From NCBI RefSeq assembly GCF_025345565.1, contig NZ_CP054475.1:193845-257844 (forward strand): a DNA stretch of 64,000 nt, in the 5' to 3' direction. The notes beneath the pieces are model-generated. The model did not search any database and was not told the DNA's origin. It worked only from the letters and a program-made list of their open reading frames with translations. The DNA comes from Thalassolituus hydrocarboniclasticus (GTDB lineage: Bacteria; Pseudomonadota; Gammaproteobacteria; Pseudomonadales; Oceanobacteraceae). The translations under genes were made by a program, and so were the position numbers. This document shows positions 53,636-62,957 of the stretch, one piece after another (positions within the stretch are counted from its first letter, which is position 1; every line of letters starts with the position of its first letter).

Positions 53636-54352
53636 ATGACAGGAAAAAGAAGGCTGGCCATCCTGATGTATCACCAGGTGGGGGATTTCAGAAACATAAA
53701 AACGCTGAAGGCAAATTATTGCCACTATAAACGTTTTACCCGACAGATGCTGATGCTGAAACTGACTGGCCAGCATGTTATTCCGATGAGTGAAGCGGCA
53801 CGTTTTCTGAATGGTGAAGGGGAATACCCTGAGCGTTGTGTCGCCATTACCTTTGATGACGGCTACGAGAATTTTTACCAGTATGCCTACCCGGTACTGA
53901 AAAAATACCAGCTTCCTGCCATGGTTTATATCGTATCCGGTGAGCTGTCCGGACGCTCAGAATGGCTGAAAGAAGATGGTCATCAGCCGCAGCCATTAAT
54001 GAGTCGCGAACAGATTCGTGAGGTGCATGCCAATGGTATTGAAATCGGCAGCCACAGTGTCACCCATCCAAGACTGGCGCAGCTGAGTGGCGATGCCTGC
54101 CTGCAGGAATTACAACAGAGCAAAAAGGATCTTGAAGAGCTTCTTGGTGATACGGTTGATCATATCTGTTACCCCTATGGCAGTTTCAGCGAAGAGGTTG
54201 GGCAGCAGGCAGCCAAAGCCGGATATCACGTCGGCACCACTACGGTGAAGGGCCTGGCATTGCCGGATCAGAATCTCCTCAGCTTACCGCGCAAAGCGGT
54301 GTCATTTAATGATGGCGTGCTGAAAACCTGGAAAAATATTCACAGATTATGA
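53636..54352 (+). CDS. Polysaccharide deacetylase family protein
   Basis: A NodB-type carbohydrate esterase 4 protein of 238 residues: LAILMYHQVGD, TFDDGYENFYQYAYPVLKKY (metal Asp) and IGSHSVTHPRLAQLS (H-x3-H). It would deacetylate an N-acetyl or O-acetyl sugar, likely in lipopolysaccharide or capsule. No signal peptide is evident. It follows the preceding gene by two bases and overlaps the next by ATGA, so it acts in the same pathway. Confidence 0.9.
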   Translation: MTGKRRLAILMYHQVGDFRNIKTLKANYCHYKRFTRQMLMLKLTGQHVIPMSEAARFLNGEGEYPERCVAITFDDGYENFYQYAYPVLKKYQLPAMVYIVSGELSGRSEWLKEDGHQPQPLMSREQIREVHANGIEIGSHSVTHPRLAQLSGDACLQELQQSKKDLEELLGDTVDHICYPYGSFSEEVGQQAAKAGYHVGTTTVKGLALPDQNLLSLPRKAVSFNDGVLKTWKNIHRL

Positions 54353-55431
54353 ACTCTGATTCACGGACGAATGCCGAACATGGTCAGGATATGACAGGGC
54401 ATCTTTTTATCGTTGAAACCGAACTGCAACTTTTGGCAGCTATGGCGATAGAAGATCAGTATTTATCGGTGGACCGTGATGGTGCCCACTACTTCGTGAC
54501 ATCAGATAAGCTGCTGAATGCGGCGGCTGAACGGGGAAGAGAAAATCTGACATTGCTGGACCGTAATCACCACGGCGGCCTGCTGGGTAAGATCCGTTTT
54601 ATTAAGGAAAATACCCGCACAGTGTTGAATGTTGCTGAATCTCTTTCAGTTGGTAGTGATTCCTGCGTTTTATACATTCCCCGGATAGACGATATTTATA
54701 ACAATATTCTGGTCGGTCAGTTCAGGAAAAAGAAGCTGGGTAAGGTTGCACTTCTGCCGGATGGTGCATTAAATATTTTCAGCAGCAATATCACTGCTGC
54801 CTGCCGTAAGGGGCTAAAGAAGTGGAGTCTGAAACTGAGACTTCTGGCGCCGGGCTACAGCGTTTTGCAGTATGACGGCGACGAACTTGGGGCAGATTCT
54901 GAGTGGATTGATATTATTTATTCGTTTAATGGTCTGGATACCGGTTATTGTGCGGATAAAGAGCGTTACATACAGTTCCCTGTACAATTCTCAGAGACCG
55001 GGAAATCTGATAATGCAATTATTATCGGCCAGAATTTTCTTGCCTATCAGCAGGCTAACCATCGCTTTGTTGCCACGGTTACTACAGAGATAAAGAGCCT
55101 GCTTGGTGTGCTGAAGCCTGAGCGTGTTTTTTATGCTCCTCATCCACGTGCCTTAACAGCAGAATTCAGAACAGATGATATGGAACCGGTTTCCGGCTCA
55201 TACCTTTGTATTGAAGAAATGATTGCTGTGCTTGGCTGCCGTTATGTTATTTCCTGCAACAGCACCGCTCTTTTTACTGCCCGTCTTATTGATCCATCTA
55301 TCCGCTGTTATGCTGTTGGCGCCGAAGATTCTCCCACGCAGAATGAACACCAGCGGGAGAGCCTTCTGAGCGCTATGCGGGAGTCCGGGATTACTGTTGT
55401 GACGCTGACCTCTGCTGCTGATGCAAGATAA
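54349..55431 (+). CDS. Polysialyltransferase-like glycosyltransferase
   Basis: A 360-residue protein with features of the GT52/alpha-2,8-polysialyltransferase group: the start GHLFIVETELQLLAAMAIE, LLPDGALNIFSS, YAPHPRALT with the HPR motif, and CRYVISCNSTALFTARLID with the Ser/Thr that replaces the usual S/T-P motif. It may add a sialic acid or other sugar to lipopolysaccharide; no sialic acid synthesis genes are in the window. A later ATG at 54391 also fits as start. Its last 41 bases overlap the converging O-antigen ligase-like gene. Base composition is lower in GC than most of the window. Confidence 0.7.
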   Translation: MNSDSRTNAEHGQDMTGHLFIVETELQLLAAMAIEDQYLSVDRDGAHYFVTSDKLLNAAAERGRENLTLLDRNHHGGLLGKIRFIKENTRTVLNVAESLSVGSDSCVLYIPRIDDIYNNILVGQFRKKKLGKVALLPDGALNIFSSNITAACRKGLKKWSLKLRLLAPGYSVLQYDGDELGADSEWIDIIYSFNGLDTGYCADKERYIQFPVQFSETGKSDNAIIIGQNFLAYQQANHRFVATVTTEIKSLLGVLKPERVFYAPHPRALTAEFRTDDMEPVSGSYLCIEEMIAVLGCRYVISCNSTALFTARLIDPSIRCYAVGAEDSPTQNEHQRESLLSAMRESGITVVTLTSAADAR

Positions 55432-56650
55432 TAGCGAGCATCAGTCCAAGCAATGTCAGGTGTTTTTCCGCAATAAAGCGTATAAAGAACGCATCGACGG
55501 TTAAGGAGTAGCCGGCGATTGTCAGTGTAGCTATCACTACTGCGTATTTATGCGGAGAGTCTGGCCGGACATTCAGACTTTCCCGGCAAAGGAAAAAGCC
55601 AAACAGCAGCAAACAGGCAAGGCCAGTCAATCCCATGGTAGCCAGGGTATTAAAATACAGGCTGTGAGCCTGAACAAAAGGACGCAGATTGGATTTGCAG
55701 TTAAGGCTTTGATCCTGACTGGCGGGACGGAATTGATGTGTTCCAACACCAAATACCGGTTTCTCTTTGGCCATGCAGATCGCAGTCTCCCAGAGCATTA
55801 ATCTGGCAACTGAAGAGTTCAGGTTGTTGCTTTCACCTTTAACATAGCTTGTAACGTTTTTTATTGCGCGATCAATCCCATGCTGCAATGGTGACTGATA
55901 GATAGCGGCCGCCAAAATGGCGCTGAGTGTCAGGCTCGCTATAACAACTTTCAGACTTCTGACATGAAAGATGAAGAAAACAGCAATCAGTGGAATTGCC
56001 AGAAAACTTCCGCGGGTTCCGGAAGCTATCGCTGCATATAAATAGAGAGTTGAGGCCAGCAAAGCCACAGCAGAAATCGACTTGCTTGTTTTCCAGAACG
56101 ACAAGCAAAAATAGGCTGACACTGCGCTCAGAAGGAAAGCGCCATTACCGAAGCCGACGGGATTTTCATCACCAAAAGCACGGCGCATGAATTCAAATCT
56201 GCCTGATTGGCCATATGTTATCCAGGCATAGCTGATGCTGCCCAAAAGCAGGGCGAATACCAGTTGCCGGGTGCTGAAGCCAGAATAGTAAACGCCGACA
56301 ATAAGAAGAGGTAACAGGACTAAACGGAATTCGGGTTCCAGCTTCTGCAGATCCGCCGGATAGTCCGACAGCAGTAATGAAATTAATGCCACGAAGAAAA
56401 ATGCAAAGCCGGCAATAATCGTTTTACGGTAAGACTGCAATGCAGACAATTTCACTTTGCCGGATATTAACAGCACTGAACCCAGCAACCACAACATGAT
56501 GCTGACGTCAGTAGCAACGGACTTCTTGATCGGCTGTGCGATAAAGAATACAGCAATCAACAAAGTGACAGCATAAGAGAGCGGCTGAGAGTAAATATCA
56601 CGCCAGAGTTTTCTGGCCTGAGTGTTGATGTGCGTAATGGCGTGTGTCAT
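55391..56650 (-). CDS. O-antigen ligase-like membrane protein (Wzy_C/WaaL family)
   Basis: A 419-residue polytopic membrane protein with about ten hydrophobic segments. The conserved periplasmic loop of O-antigen ligases and polymerases is here: GVGTHQFRPASQ, then a segment leading to RPFVQAHSLYFNTLATMGLTG. WaaL joins O-chains to lipid A core; a ligase and a polymerase cannot be told apart by sequence. It is the end of the minus-strand glycan block and overlaps the converging glycosyltransferase gene. Confidence 0.82.
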   Translation of the reverse strand: MTHAITHINTQARKLWRDIYSQPLSYAVTLLIAVFFIAQPIKKSVATDVSIMLWLLGSVLLISGKVKLSALQSYRKTIIAGFAFFFVALISLLLSDYPADLQKLEPEFRLVLLPLLIVGVYYSGFSTRQLVFALLLGSISYAWITYGQSGRFEFMRRAFGDENPVGFGNGAFLLSAVSAYFCLSFWKTSKSISAVALLASTLYLYAAIASGTRGSFLAIPLIAVFFIFHVRSLKVVIASLTLSAILAAAIYQSPLQHGIDRAIKNVTSYVKGESNNLNSSVARLMLWETAICMAKEKPVFGVGTHQFRPASQDQSLNCKSNLRPFVQAHSLYFNTLATMGLTGLACLLLFGFFLCRESLNVRPDSPHKYAVVIATLTIAGYSLTVDAFFIRFIAEKHLTLLGLMLAIILHQQQRSASQQ

Positions 56651-56740
56651 CTGAATCCTGCTATCACTGCGGAAACTTTACAGGGTAAGGGGCTGCCGCA
56701 GGTTAAATTTTATCTGAGTGCGGGGTCAATCTGGTTATGC

Positions 56741-57790
56741 TCAGGTACCGGGCTTAACGCTGATGATACCAATCTTACTGAGTAATTTGCTGAAATCTGC
56801 ATTGCCGGAGGTAAATGCTGTTACTTTCAGAGAGGGGCGGAGCCAGCGTGCCATAATCATGGTTGAAGACAAATCCCCCCATACCTCGCAGTTATCCGAG
56901 AGGTATGGCAGTAAGGCTTCAAAACTGACCTTCGATGGGAGCAAATCAACGCCTTCAGCATTAAGGCTGAGCGGATCCGGATGCTTGTTGCGGGGATGAT
57001 ATTTCACGGCAACCCGCTTACCCTGCGCACTATGCTGTCTGACTATCGACAGGATGCGCTCTTTATATGTAGGGTCCCGCTCAAACAGTGACTCATGGGG
57101 CAGGGTTACAAATGTATCTACCCCTTCCAGCGTGACGGGCTGAACACCATTTTCCTGCATAATCATCTCAGACAGCTTCAGCATGGCCTGACTGCTGAAA
57201 GATGACGCCTCAAGAGGAACAATCTGTTTGCTGCGCAGCAGGGGATGTATCAGCTCAGGAAATGCGGGATGGACGCAATTTATCCAGCCTGAACCTCCGA
57301 CGGTAGGAGGGTTTTTCCACCACAGGCCATAGCTGATCTTCTTCATGCCATTATCAATCACCATATCGCTGAATGAGGCCGAGGCCTTTCTGCCAACGTA
57401 GGTGAATACACCCTCGTCCATATAATGACCAACAGGCTGGCAGCCAAGTACCGTCGCTGCGTGCATGGAGAACTGAAACTCAATACGGCGGTCGTTGCCG
57501 GTGAATATATGCCGGGGGCGCAGCTCAGCCAGCTTGTTCTGCAGAGCGGCAAACAACAGGCGGCGCTTCCTGAGTTTGTTCATGAGACCGGGGAAGCGGC
57601 CATAGAACAGGCTGACTGAGGCAAAGGGAGATTCCGGCCAGTTCCGGACAAGATCGTACAAGGAATATGGCTTATTCTCAGGCTGATCAATAAATATCAG
57701 GTGGGCGCTCTCATCGGGACGCCCGGCAGCGATGGCTGCGGCGGTATAGAGGTGGAGAGTTGTTGATGCGAAGTAGACTGAGTTAGCCAT
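56741..57790 (-). CDS. Putative glycosyltransferase, GT52-like; paralogue of the gene at 61.9 kb
   Basis: A 349-residue protein I cannot place exactly. It shares TGNDRRIEFQFSM, the DEG/DDG-x3-Y-x-GRK pattern, YGLWWKNPP and KYHPR with the protein at 61932-62957, so the two are paralogues. The start SVYFASTTLHLYTAAAIA resembles the N-terminus of polysialyltransferase-type enzymes (compare HLFIVETELQLLAAM nearby), and HPRNK is a known motif there. It likely transfers a sugar to a surface glycan. Upstream is a ~300-base gap, so it may begin a separate transcript. Confidence 0.68.
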   Translation of the reverse strand: MANSVYFASTTLHLYTAAAIAAGRPDESAHLIFIDQPENKPYSLYDLVRNWPESPFASVSLFYGRFPGLMNKLRKRRLLFAALQNKLAELRPRHIFTGNDRRIEFQFSMHAATVLGCQPVGHYMDEGVFTYVGRKASASFSDMVIDNGMKKISYGLWWKNPPTVGGSGWINCVHPAFPELIHPLLRSKQIVPLEASSFSSQAMLKLSEMIMQENGVQPVTLEGVDTFVTLPHESLFERDPTYKERILSIVRQHSAQGKRVAVKYHPRNKHPDPLSLNAEGVDLLPSKVSFEALLPYLSDNCEVWGDLSSTMIMARWLRPSLKVTAFTSGNADFSKLLSKIGIISVKPGT

Positions 57791-58092
57791 ACGGGGTCCA
57801 TGTACAGTTAGCGCTGCAGTCTACCTGTCAGGGCTGTCGAGCGGCAAATATTTATCGGCAGATATTCGGACTCTTACCCGAACTATACGTACGGAGTCAG
57901 GGTATTTTCATTTCAGCATAGAGAAAGTATGTATCCGACTCTGTTAGTGTACTGAACAAAAAAATGGCAGTCTGATCGTCACTTTTGTACTTTTTATTGG
58001 GCCATTCTTGATGCCTGCGATATCAGATCGCGGTTTATATGCTGGCTTTATATTGGCATAAGCTAACAGCAGTGGTTCCGTCAGTATATGGT
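57791..58092. other. AT-rich intergenic gap in the glycan region
   Basis: About 300 bases between two minus-strand glycan genes. It is richer in A and T than the surroundings, has an A7 run near 57959 and no credible reading frame. It probably holds a promoter for the gene to its left, but I cannot identify boxes with confidence. I saw no JUMPstart or ops element. Confidence 0.4.
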
Positions 58093-59166
58093 TCAGGCAG
58101 TACTGCTGCTGAAAACCAGCTTTAAATATTGATTGGCAACGGACTCTACCGCATAACGGCTGACATCCAGACTGGACAGTTCGGGATACTGGTTCAATGC
58201 CCGGGACATCGCCTGACACAGTCCGGCGACATCACCCACTGGCACCAGATAGGGTTGCAGATCGCCGGTCAGAACCTCTTTAGGTCCGGAAGGACAGTCG
58301 GTGGAAACAACCGGGGTGCCAATAATCAACGATTCTACCAGCACACGCGGCAGCCCTTCAGCCTCGGAAGTGAGCATAGACAGGCTGGCGTTACGAATCA
58401 GGCGGTATGGATTGGCATCCCAGCCCCAGAACAGTACCTGATCCTGCAGGCCATTTTGCTCGCAGAAAGAACGTAACCTCTGTTCGTCATTGCCTTTGCC
58501 AACTAATACCAGTTTCAGATCCTGTCTTTTCATCATCTGGAATGCACGGATAAGATCCTGCTGGCGTTTTCGTTTGTTCAGTGATGCAACATAGACGATA
58601 TAATCGCCATCCGGTAACGGACCATCCTGACTTGCGAGTGAGCGGATTTCTTCGATCTGGTAAGGATTTGGAATAACGGTAATGTTTTCCGCCTTGCAAC
58701 CCAGATTATTCACCAGATCGTCTTTGATGCCCTGCGAAAGGGCAATCAGTTGCTTGTTGCGGAAGCGCCGGCGCAGGCGCAGGATTTTTGATGCGCGTTT
58801 CAGAAACTTCCATTTCGGATCGGTGATCCAGGCGGTCGGGGTTATGTGTACCGAGCAGACTTTCTTTTTTGCCTGAATAGCATCATAAAACTCAGGCTTA
58901 GAAGTTACGAAGAAATCATAATTACCTTCCAGGGTAACGCGCTTAAGTTCGGGCCTGGCTTTCTTTTTATCTGATGTGCTGAGGACAATCTGATTCAGGT
59001 TGTCGGGCAGCGGGTAGTCCGCATGTGCTGTCAGAGTAACAAGATCAACTTTATGCCCCAGTTCAGCAAAACGGGTACAGAGAGTCAGAATGGTTTTTTC
59101 AGCCCCTGCGCCATTCAGCGAACCAAGCAGGGCACCAATCCGGTAAGTTTTATTCTCTGTAGTCAT
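58093..59166 (-). CDS. Glycosyltransferase family 4 protein
   Basis: A GT-B-fold sugar transferase of 357 residues. The N-terminal GALLGSLNGAGAEKTILTLCTRFAELGHKVDLVTL is the donor-independent half; the C-terminal half has VASLNKRKRQQDLIRAF, LVGKGNDEQRLR, LTSEAEGLPRVLVESLIIGTPVVSTDCPSGPKEVL, the EGLPRVLxE nucleotide-sugar site. It builds a glycan in the cytoplasm. The acceptor is unknown. It is likely co-transcribed with the phosphoethanolamine transferase upstream, 30 bases away. Confidence 0.9.
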   Translation of the reverse strand: MTTENKTYRIGALLGSLNGAGAEKTILTLCTRFAELGHKVDLVTLTAHADYPLPDNLNQIVLSTSDKKKARPELKRVTLEGNYDFFVTSKPEFYDAIQAKKKVCSVHITPTAWITDPKWKFLKRASKILRLRRRFRNKQLIALSQGIKDDLVNNLGCKAENITVIPNPYQIEEIRSLASQDGPLPDGDYIVYVASLNKRKRQQDLIRAFQMMKRQDLKLVLVGKGNDEQRLRSFCEQNGLQDQVLFWGWDANPYRLIRNASLSMLTSEAEGLPRVLVESLIIGTPVVSTDCPSGPKEVLTGDLQPYLVPVGDVAGLCQAMSRALNQYPELSSLDVSRYAVESVANQYLKLVFSSSTA

Positions 59167-59196
59167 AGTGCCCCGCAGTCAGTGATTTCGGTCAGA

Positions 59197-60846
59197 TTAT
59201 TGGCTGTTTCTGAGCTGCGTATCATAGCGCGTTTTATAGACCATTCGTACAGCGGGCGGCTGATACTGGTCTGAAATCAGTGCGGCTTCCGGATTGGTGC
59301 TGGCGGAGTCTATAGCCATCACTTCAGAAGCATAATGATAGAAACTGTCCAGCATAAAAGGACTGTGTTGATGCGCTCTGTAGCTGGCTGTTCGCAGCGA
59401 ATCTGACGACCAGAACACAAAAGGAATTTCGAACATATTCGCAGTCAGGTTATCCGGGCTGTGTCCTTTCAGATTGGCCTGCCGATAAACCTCTTCACCG
59501 TGATCAGAGAAGTAGGTAATGGTTGCCAGCGCGCTATTCTGTTTTTCTTTAACCAGCGAGAATAACTGCTGCAGGAAGAAATCAGAAAACAGAATGGAAT
59601 TGTCGTACTCGTTAATCACGTCAATGACACTCTGGCTGGGGTTTTCTGTGTAGGCGTTGACCTCGGCATCTTTAAAGACCATAAAGTCATCCGGATAACG
59701 GTTTTTATACTGGGCATGGCTGCCCATCATATGAATAAAAATGGCTTTGTATGGCGCCGGGTTCGCCAGAGCTTCAGTTATCCGGTTCAGCATAAAGATG
59801 TCATAGCGGTTCACTTCCACGCCATTAAAGTCGTTGCTGATGTAATAAGGGTGATCGGCCTGATGGGCGATAGAAGCAATGGTTGCGCGCAGCGGCTGCT
59901 GGTTGGAAATCCACCAGGTTTCATAACCGGCAAGATTGGCAATATCGATAACACTCAGGGCATCGCGGTACTGGTCACCCTGATCGGCACTTGCTGCAGT
60001 GAGGGCTGCGCGCAGTGAAGCCTGAGTCTGGGCATGACTGCTGATGACGTTATCGAACACCACCAGTTCATCTTTAATGCTGCTTAAGAATGGCGTTGTA
60101 TTGCGGTGGTAACCATAAATACCCATATGGTTGCGGCTTGCGGATTCACCAACAATAAAGATATGGGTCTGTGGCTGGGTGTCTTTCAGCGCAGCTTTGA
60201 TGTCGTTTTCACGCAGCATGGTCTGGCGCCGCTCGAATTCTTCCTGCAGGGATACACTGCCTCTCAGGTAAGAAGGCACAGTGCCGAGTACGCCGGGAAT
60301 CGTATCGTGAAAGCGTCCCATTACGGTCGTGCGATAAGCAACAACGGCAATCAGAATACAACCAAGCACCATGGTTATACGCCGGGTTCTGCTGCCAGTC
60401 CCTTCCGCCGGGCGCATAAAGCGCAGGCCCAGGAAAAAAATACTCCAGTGCAGCAGCAGCCAGGAGGTCAGGGTCATGGAGGAATAGGCAGCAACAAATT
60501 CAGAAACTTCGCTGCTGTCGGTGTAAGCAACAGCCTCCAGAGTAGCAGTAGTAAAGACCCCGCCGAATGATACTGCGTAACCAATATCCAGACTTCCGCC
60601 AATGGCGAAGGGCAGAAGGATCAGGGCAATGAAACGGCGTTTCTGCAGCAGGTAGGCCAGGGTTGCCAGAATAAACGACCAGCCAATGCGCGAGTTATAT
60701 TCACCTTCGCGGACAAAGTCTGAATAAGTCAGTTCAAGGGCAAGAGGCAGCAGCAGCAGCAGGGCAATCCAGAACAATGGTGCCCGGGGCATTTTCAGGT
60801 TAAGCATGGTTTCTCTGATGTTGGTCACAGACACTCCCTGCGTCAT
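59197..60846 (-). CDS. Phosphoethanolamine transferase (EptA/CptA-type sulfatase fold)
   Basis: A 549-residue inner-membrane protein with about five N-terminal helices and a periplasmic sulfatase-fold domain. Motifs: VGESASRNHMGIYGYHRNTTPFL (metal Glu), SSHAQTQASLRAALTAAS (the Thr after HAQ is the likely nucleophile), MGSHAQYKNRYP and YFSDHGEEVY. It adds phosphoethanolamine to lipid A, core heptose or another surface glycan; the nearby heptosyltransferase favours a core target, which is inference. The ATG follows GGAAA by a few bases; a GTG four codons upstream is possible. Such decoration can lower binding of cationic peptides. Confidence 0.9.
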   Translation of the reverse strand: MTQGVSVTNIRETMLNLKMPRAPLFWIALLLLLPLALELTYSDFVREGEYNSRIGWSFILATLAYLLQKRRFIALILLPFAIGGSLDIGYAVSFGGVFTTATLEAVAYTDSSEVSEFVAAYSSMTLTSWLLLHWSIFFLGLRFMRPAEGTGSRTRRITMVLGCILIAVVAYRTTVMGRFHDTIPGVLGTVPSYLRGSVSLQEEFERRQTMLRENDIKAALKDTQPQTHIFIVGESASRNHMGIYGYHRNTTPFLSSIKDELVVFDNVISSHAQTQASLRAALTAASADQGDQYRDALSVIDIANLAGYETWWISNQQPLRATIASIAHQADHPYYISNDFNGVEVNRYDIFMLNRITEALANPAPYKAIFIHMMGSHAQYKNRYPDDFMVFKDAEVNAYTENPSQSVIDVINEYDNSILFSDFFLQQLFSLVKEKQNSALATITYFSDHGEEVYRQANLKGHSPDNLTANMFEIPFVFWSSDSLRTASYRAHQHSPFMLDSFYHYASEVMAIDSASTNPEAALISDQYQPPAVRMVYKTRYDTQLRNSQ

Positions 60847-60954
60847 AATCGTTTCCACTCCATGGACGAATCCGGATAAAACGCTATTTTAACGCGGTTC
60901 GCCGCAAGCGTGGGAGTTACATCAGTATTTTATATAGGACAAAGCGTCCCACCC

Positions 60955-61881
60955 TCAGGCAGGACGGTTCAGGCTGCGTTCAAATGCGTTAACAATGGCA
61001 GGACATTTTTCTGTCAGACCGATACGGCTGGTGGTCTCAATATCACTGGCCGACAGAATAAATTTACCGAACTCCTGTTCCAGTAAGCCCTGCTCATACA
61101 GTTTTACCCAGCGCCGGTAATGGTCGCCCATACGCGCATTGGTATCACGCAACAGACGCTGGCGATTGATAATATTGGCTTCGAACTGAGCATAATTGCG
61201 GATCGGGTAGTGGTATACCGTAATGCCGCTTTCTTCGCGCGCATTCACCCAGCGCCAGCCATGCTTGGCGCGGTGATTGCCGCCCTTGAGTTTAATCAGG
61301 CCGTGCGGATTCACGATGGTTTTAGGGCTGATTTTCACCAGCAACATAGAAACCGCCGTGTCGTTGATCTGGGTGTCAGAGCTGTACAAAATCGGATTTT
61401 TTACCGCGTACTGCGCCTGACTGTAATGGTAACCGGGTTGCCGGCATTCTTCGGTCAGCACCATATTACGGCGCTTGAGCGTTACCACAGAATCATCGGC
61501 ACGCAGATGATCTTTTAAAGTGGTGCCTTCGGCGGCCAGCCAGAACTCATCGGCATCGTTGGAAATCACCAGATCGGCTTTTAGCGCTGTGCGTGCGTAC
61601 TCTGCCAGCTGTGTCATCCATAAAGCCTGCTGGTAATTCTGTGCCGGCTGGTCGATAACGTGCAGGTCAAACTCGCTTTTCAGTGTTTCCAACCGCTCGC
61701 GGGTACCATCGGTCGAACCGTTATCCATTACCGCAAAACAATCGACACCCTGCGCCGCATGGAAACGGATATTGTCTTCAATAATATCGATTTCGTTACG
61801 CACCAGCAGCGTCATCGCCAAACGGATCGGGCCTTTGCGGGTCAGGCGGTGTGTCCAGTACTGCAGTGTTTTATGCAACAT
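60955..61881 (-). CDS. Glycosyltransferase family 2 protein
   Basis: A 308-residue protein of the Glyco_tranf_2_4 type. The N-terminal RLAMTLLVRNEIDIIEDNIRFH and DNGSTDGTRERLE are the nucleotide-sugar part, and VISNDADEFW has the metal-binding DxD-like motif. A C-terminal NHRAKHGWRW and HYPIRNYAQFEANI complete the family pattern. The start is MLHKTLQYW; a longer frame lies inside the preceding gene. It would act on lipopolysaccharide or capsule. Fifty bases separate it from the upstream paralogue gene. Confidence 0.87.
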   Translation of the reverse strand: MLHKTLQYWTHRLTRKGPIRLAMTLLVRNEIDIIEDNIRFHAAQGVDCFAVMDNGSTDGTRERLETLKSEFDLHVIDQPAQNYQQALWMTQLAEYARTALKADLVISNDADEFWLAAEGTTLKDHLRADDSVVTLKRRNMVLTEECRQPGYHYSQAQYAVKNPILYSSDTQINDTAVSMLLVKISPKTIVNPHGLIKLKGGNHRAKHGWRWVNAREESGITVYHYPIRNYAQFEANIINRQRLLRDTNARMGDHYRRWVKLYEQGLLEQEFGKFILSASDIETTSRIGLTEKCPAIVNAFERSLNRPA

Positions 61882-61931
61882 AATGGTCTTCGTGTTAGCC
61901 GTTAATGGCGCTGCGCTGGCAACGCGGTCAC

Positions 61932-62957
61932 TCAGGTTGGGGAGGTTATCAGCCGGATACCCAGCGTGGTCAGCAGTTGCTGCCAGCTGGCATCGGTATC
62001 TTCCCGCCCCGCTGCGCTGACATCCAGCTCGGGCCTGAGCCATTTGGCGGTCAGCAGCGCGGTGGAAACGTCGCCGCTGATTTTACAGTGTTGTGGCAGC
62101 AGAGGTAACAGCATTTCCATCGGAATGGCGGCAGGCACCGCCCATGCCCGCGCGGGCAATTGCCAGTGGCTGGTGGCCATCTCCGCACTTTGCAGTTCGC
62201 TGCTGGTACGCGGATGGTGTTTGTAAGCGATCTCCGCTCCACAATGGTCGAGCCATTGCCCAAGTGCTTGCTGCTGATCTGACATCACCGAGCTGTGCGG
62301 CAATAACAGCAAGCCATCGAGCGTGCCCAGAGTCAGAGGCTGTTCGCCGAGGCAGATCCGCGCCAGTTGTGCGAACTCCGGGCGTTGCAGATTATTTGGC
62401 AGAGGCTTGCAGGTTTTGTTCTTAAGAATCGGCAGGGCAGAATCCGGGAATGCCAGTATCGAGTGATCAATCCAGGCCGAGGCGCCGATGGCCGGAGGCT
62501 GTTTCCACCAGCGTCCGTAGGCCACTTTCTTGGCCATATTATCGAGCACCTGGTCTTTCAGCCAGTGCGTCTTGCGTCCCAGATAGCTGTAAGTGCCATC
62601 ATCCAGATACACGCCACGGGCGTTGCTGTGGGCCATAGAAAACTGAAATTCAATGCGGCGGTCGTTGCCGGTATAGATCCACTCGGGCTGCAGTTCCTGC
62701 AGGCACTGACGGATGCGCCGGAAGCCCTGCAGCCGCTGGCGGCGCTTGCCTTTACCGGAAGCCTTTTCTGATAGCAGGCGGATATTCGCGAACGGACTGC
62801 TCTGCCAGCGGAGTAATGCTTCACGGAAGGTGGCGGTAGTGCTGGTCTGATCAATCAGGCCGAGTTCGGCCACATCGCCTTGAGGCAGCTCAAAGGCAAC
62901 CATGGCTGCGGTCAATACATTAAAGGGCGTGGAGGCCAGAAACAGGTGTTTAGCCAA
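61932..62957 (-). CDS. Putative glycosyltransferase, GT52-like; paralogue of the gene at 56.7 kb
   Basis: A 341-residue protein with LFLASTPFNVLTAAMVAF at the start, TGNDRRIEFQFSM, YLDDGTYSYLGRKTHW, YGRWWKQPPAIGASAWI and KHHPRTS. All are shared with the protein at 56741-57790, and part of the agreement extends to the DNA (CGGCGGTCGTTGCCGGT in both). The GT-B-like order and the HPR motif suggest a transferase of the polysialyltransferase type. It overlaps the KpsC/S-like gene upstream by eight bases, so the two are coupled. Confidence 0.7.
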   Translation of the reverse strand: MAKHLFLASTPFNVLTAAMVAFELPQGDVAELGLIDQTSTTATFREALLRWQSSPFANIRLLSEKASGKGKRRQRLQGFRRIRQCLQELQPEWIYTGNDRRIEFQFSMAHSNARGVYLDDGTYSYLGRKTHWLKDQVLDNMAKKVAYGRWWKQPPAIGASAWIDHSILAFPDSALPILKNKTCKPLPNNLQRPEFAQLARICLGEQPLTLGTLDGLLLLPHSSVMSDQQQALGQWLDHCGAEIAYKHHPRTSSELQSAEMATSHWQLPARAWAVPAAIPMEMLLPLLPQHCKISGDVSTALLTAKWLRPELDVSAAGREDTDASWQQLLTTLGIRLITSPT

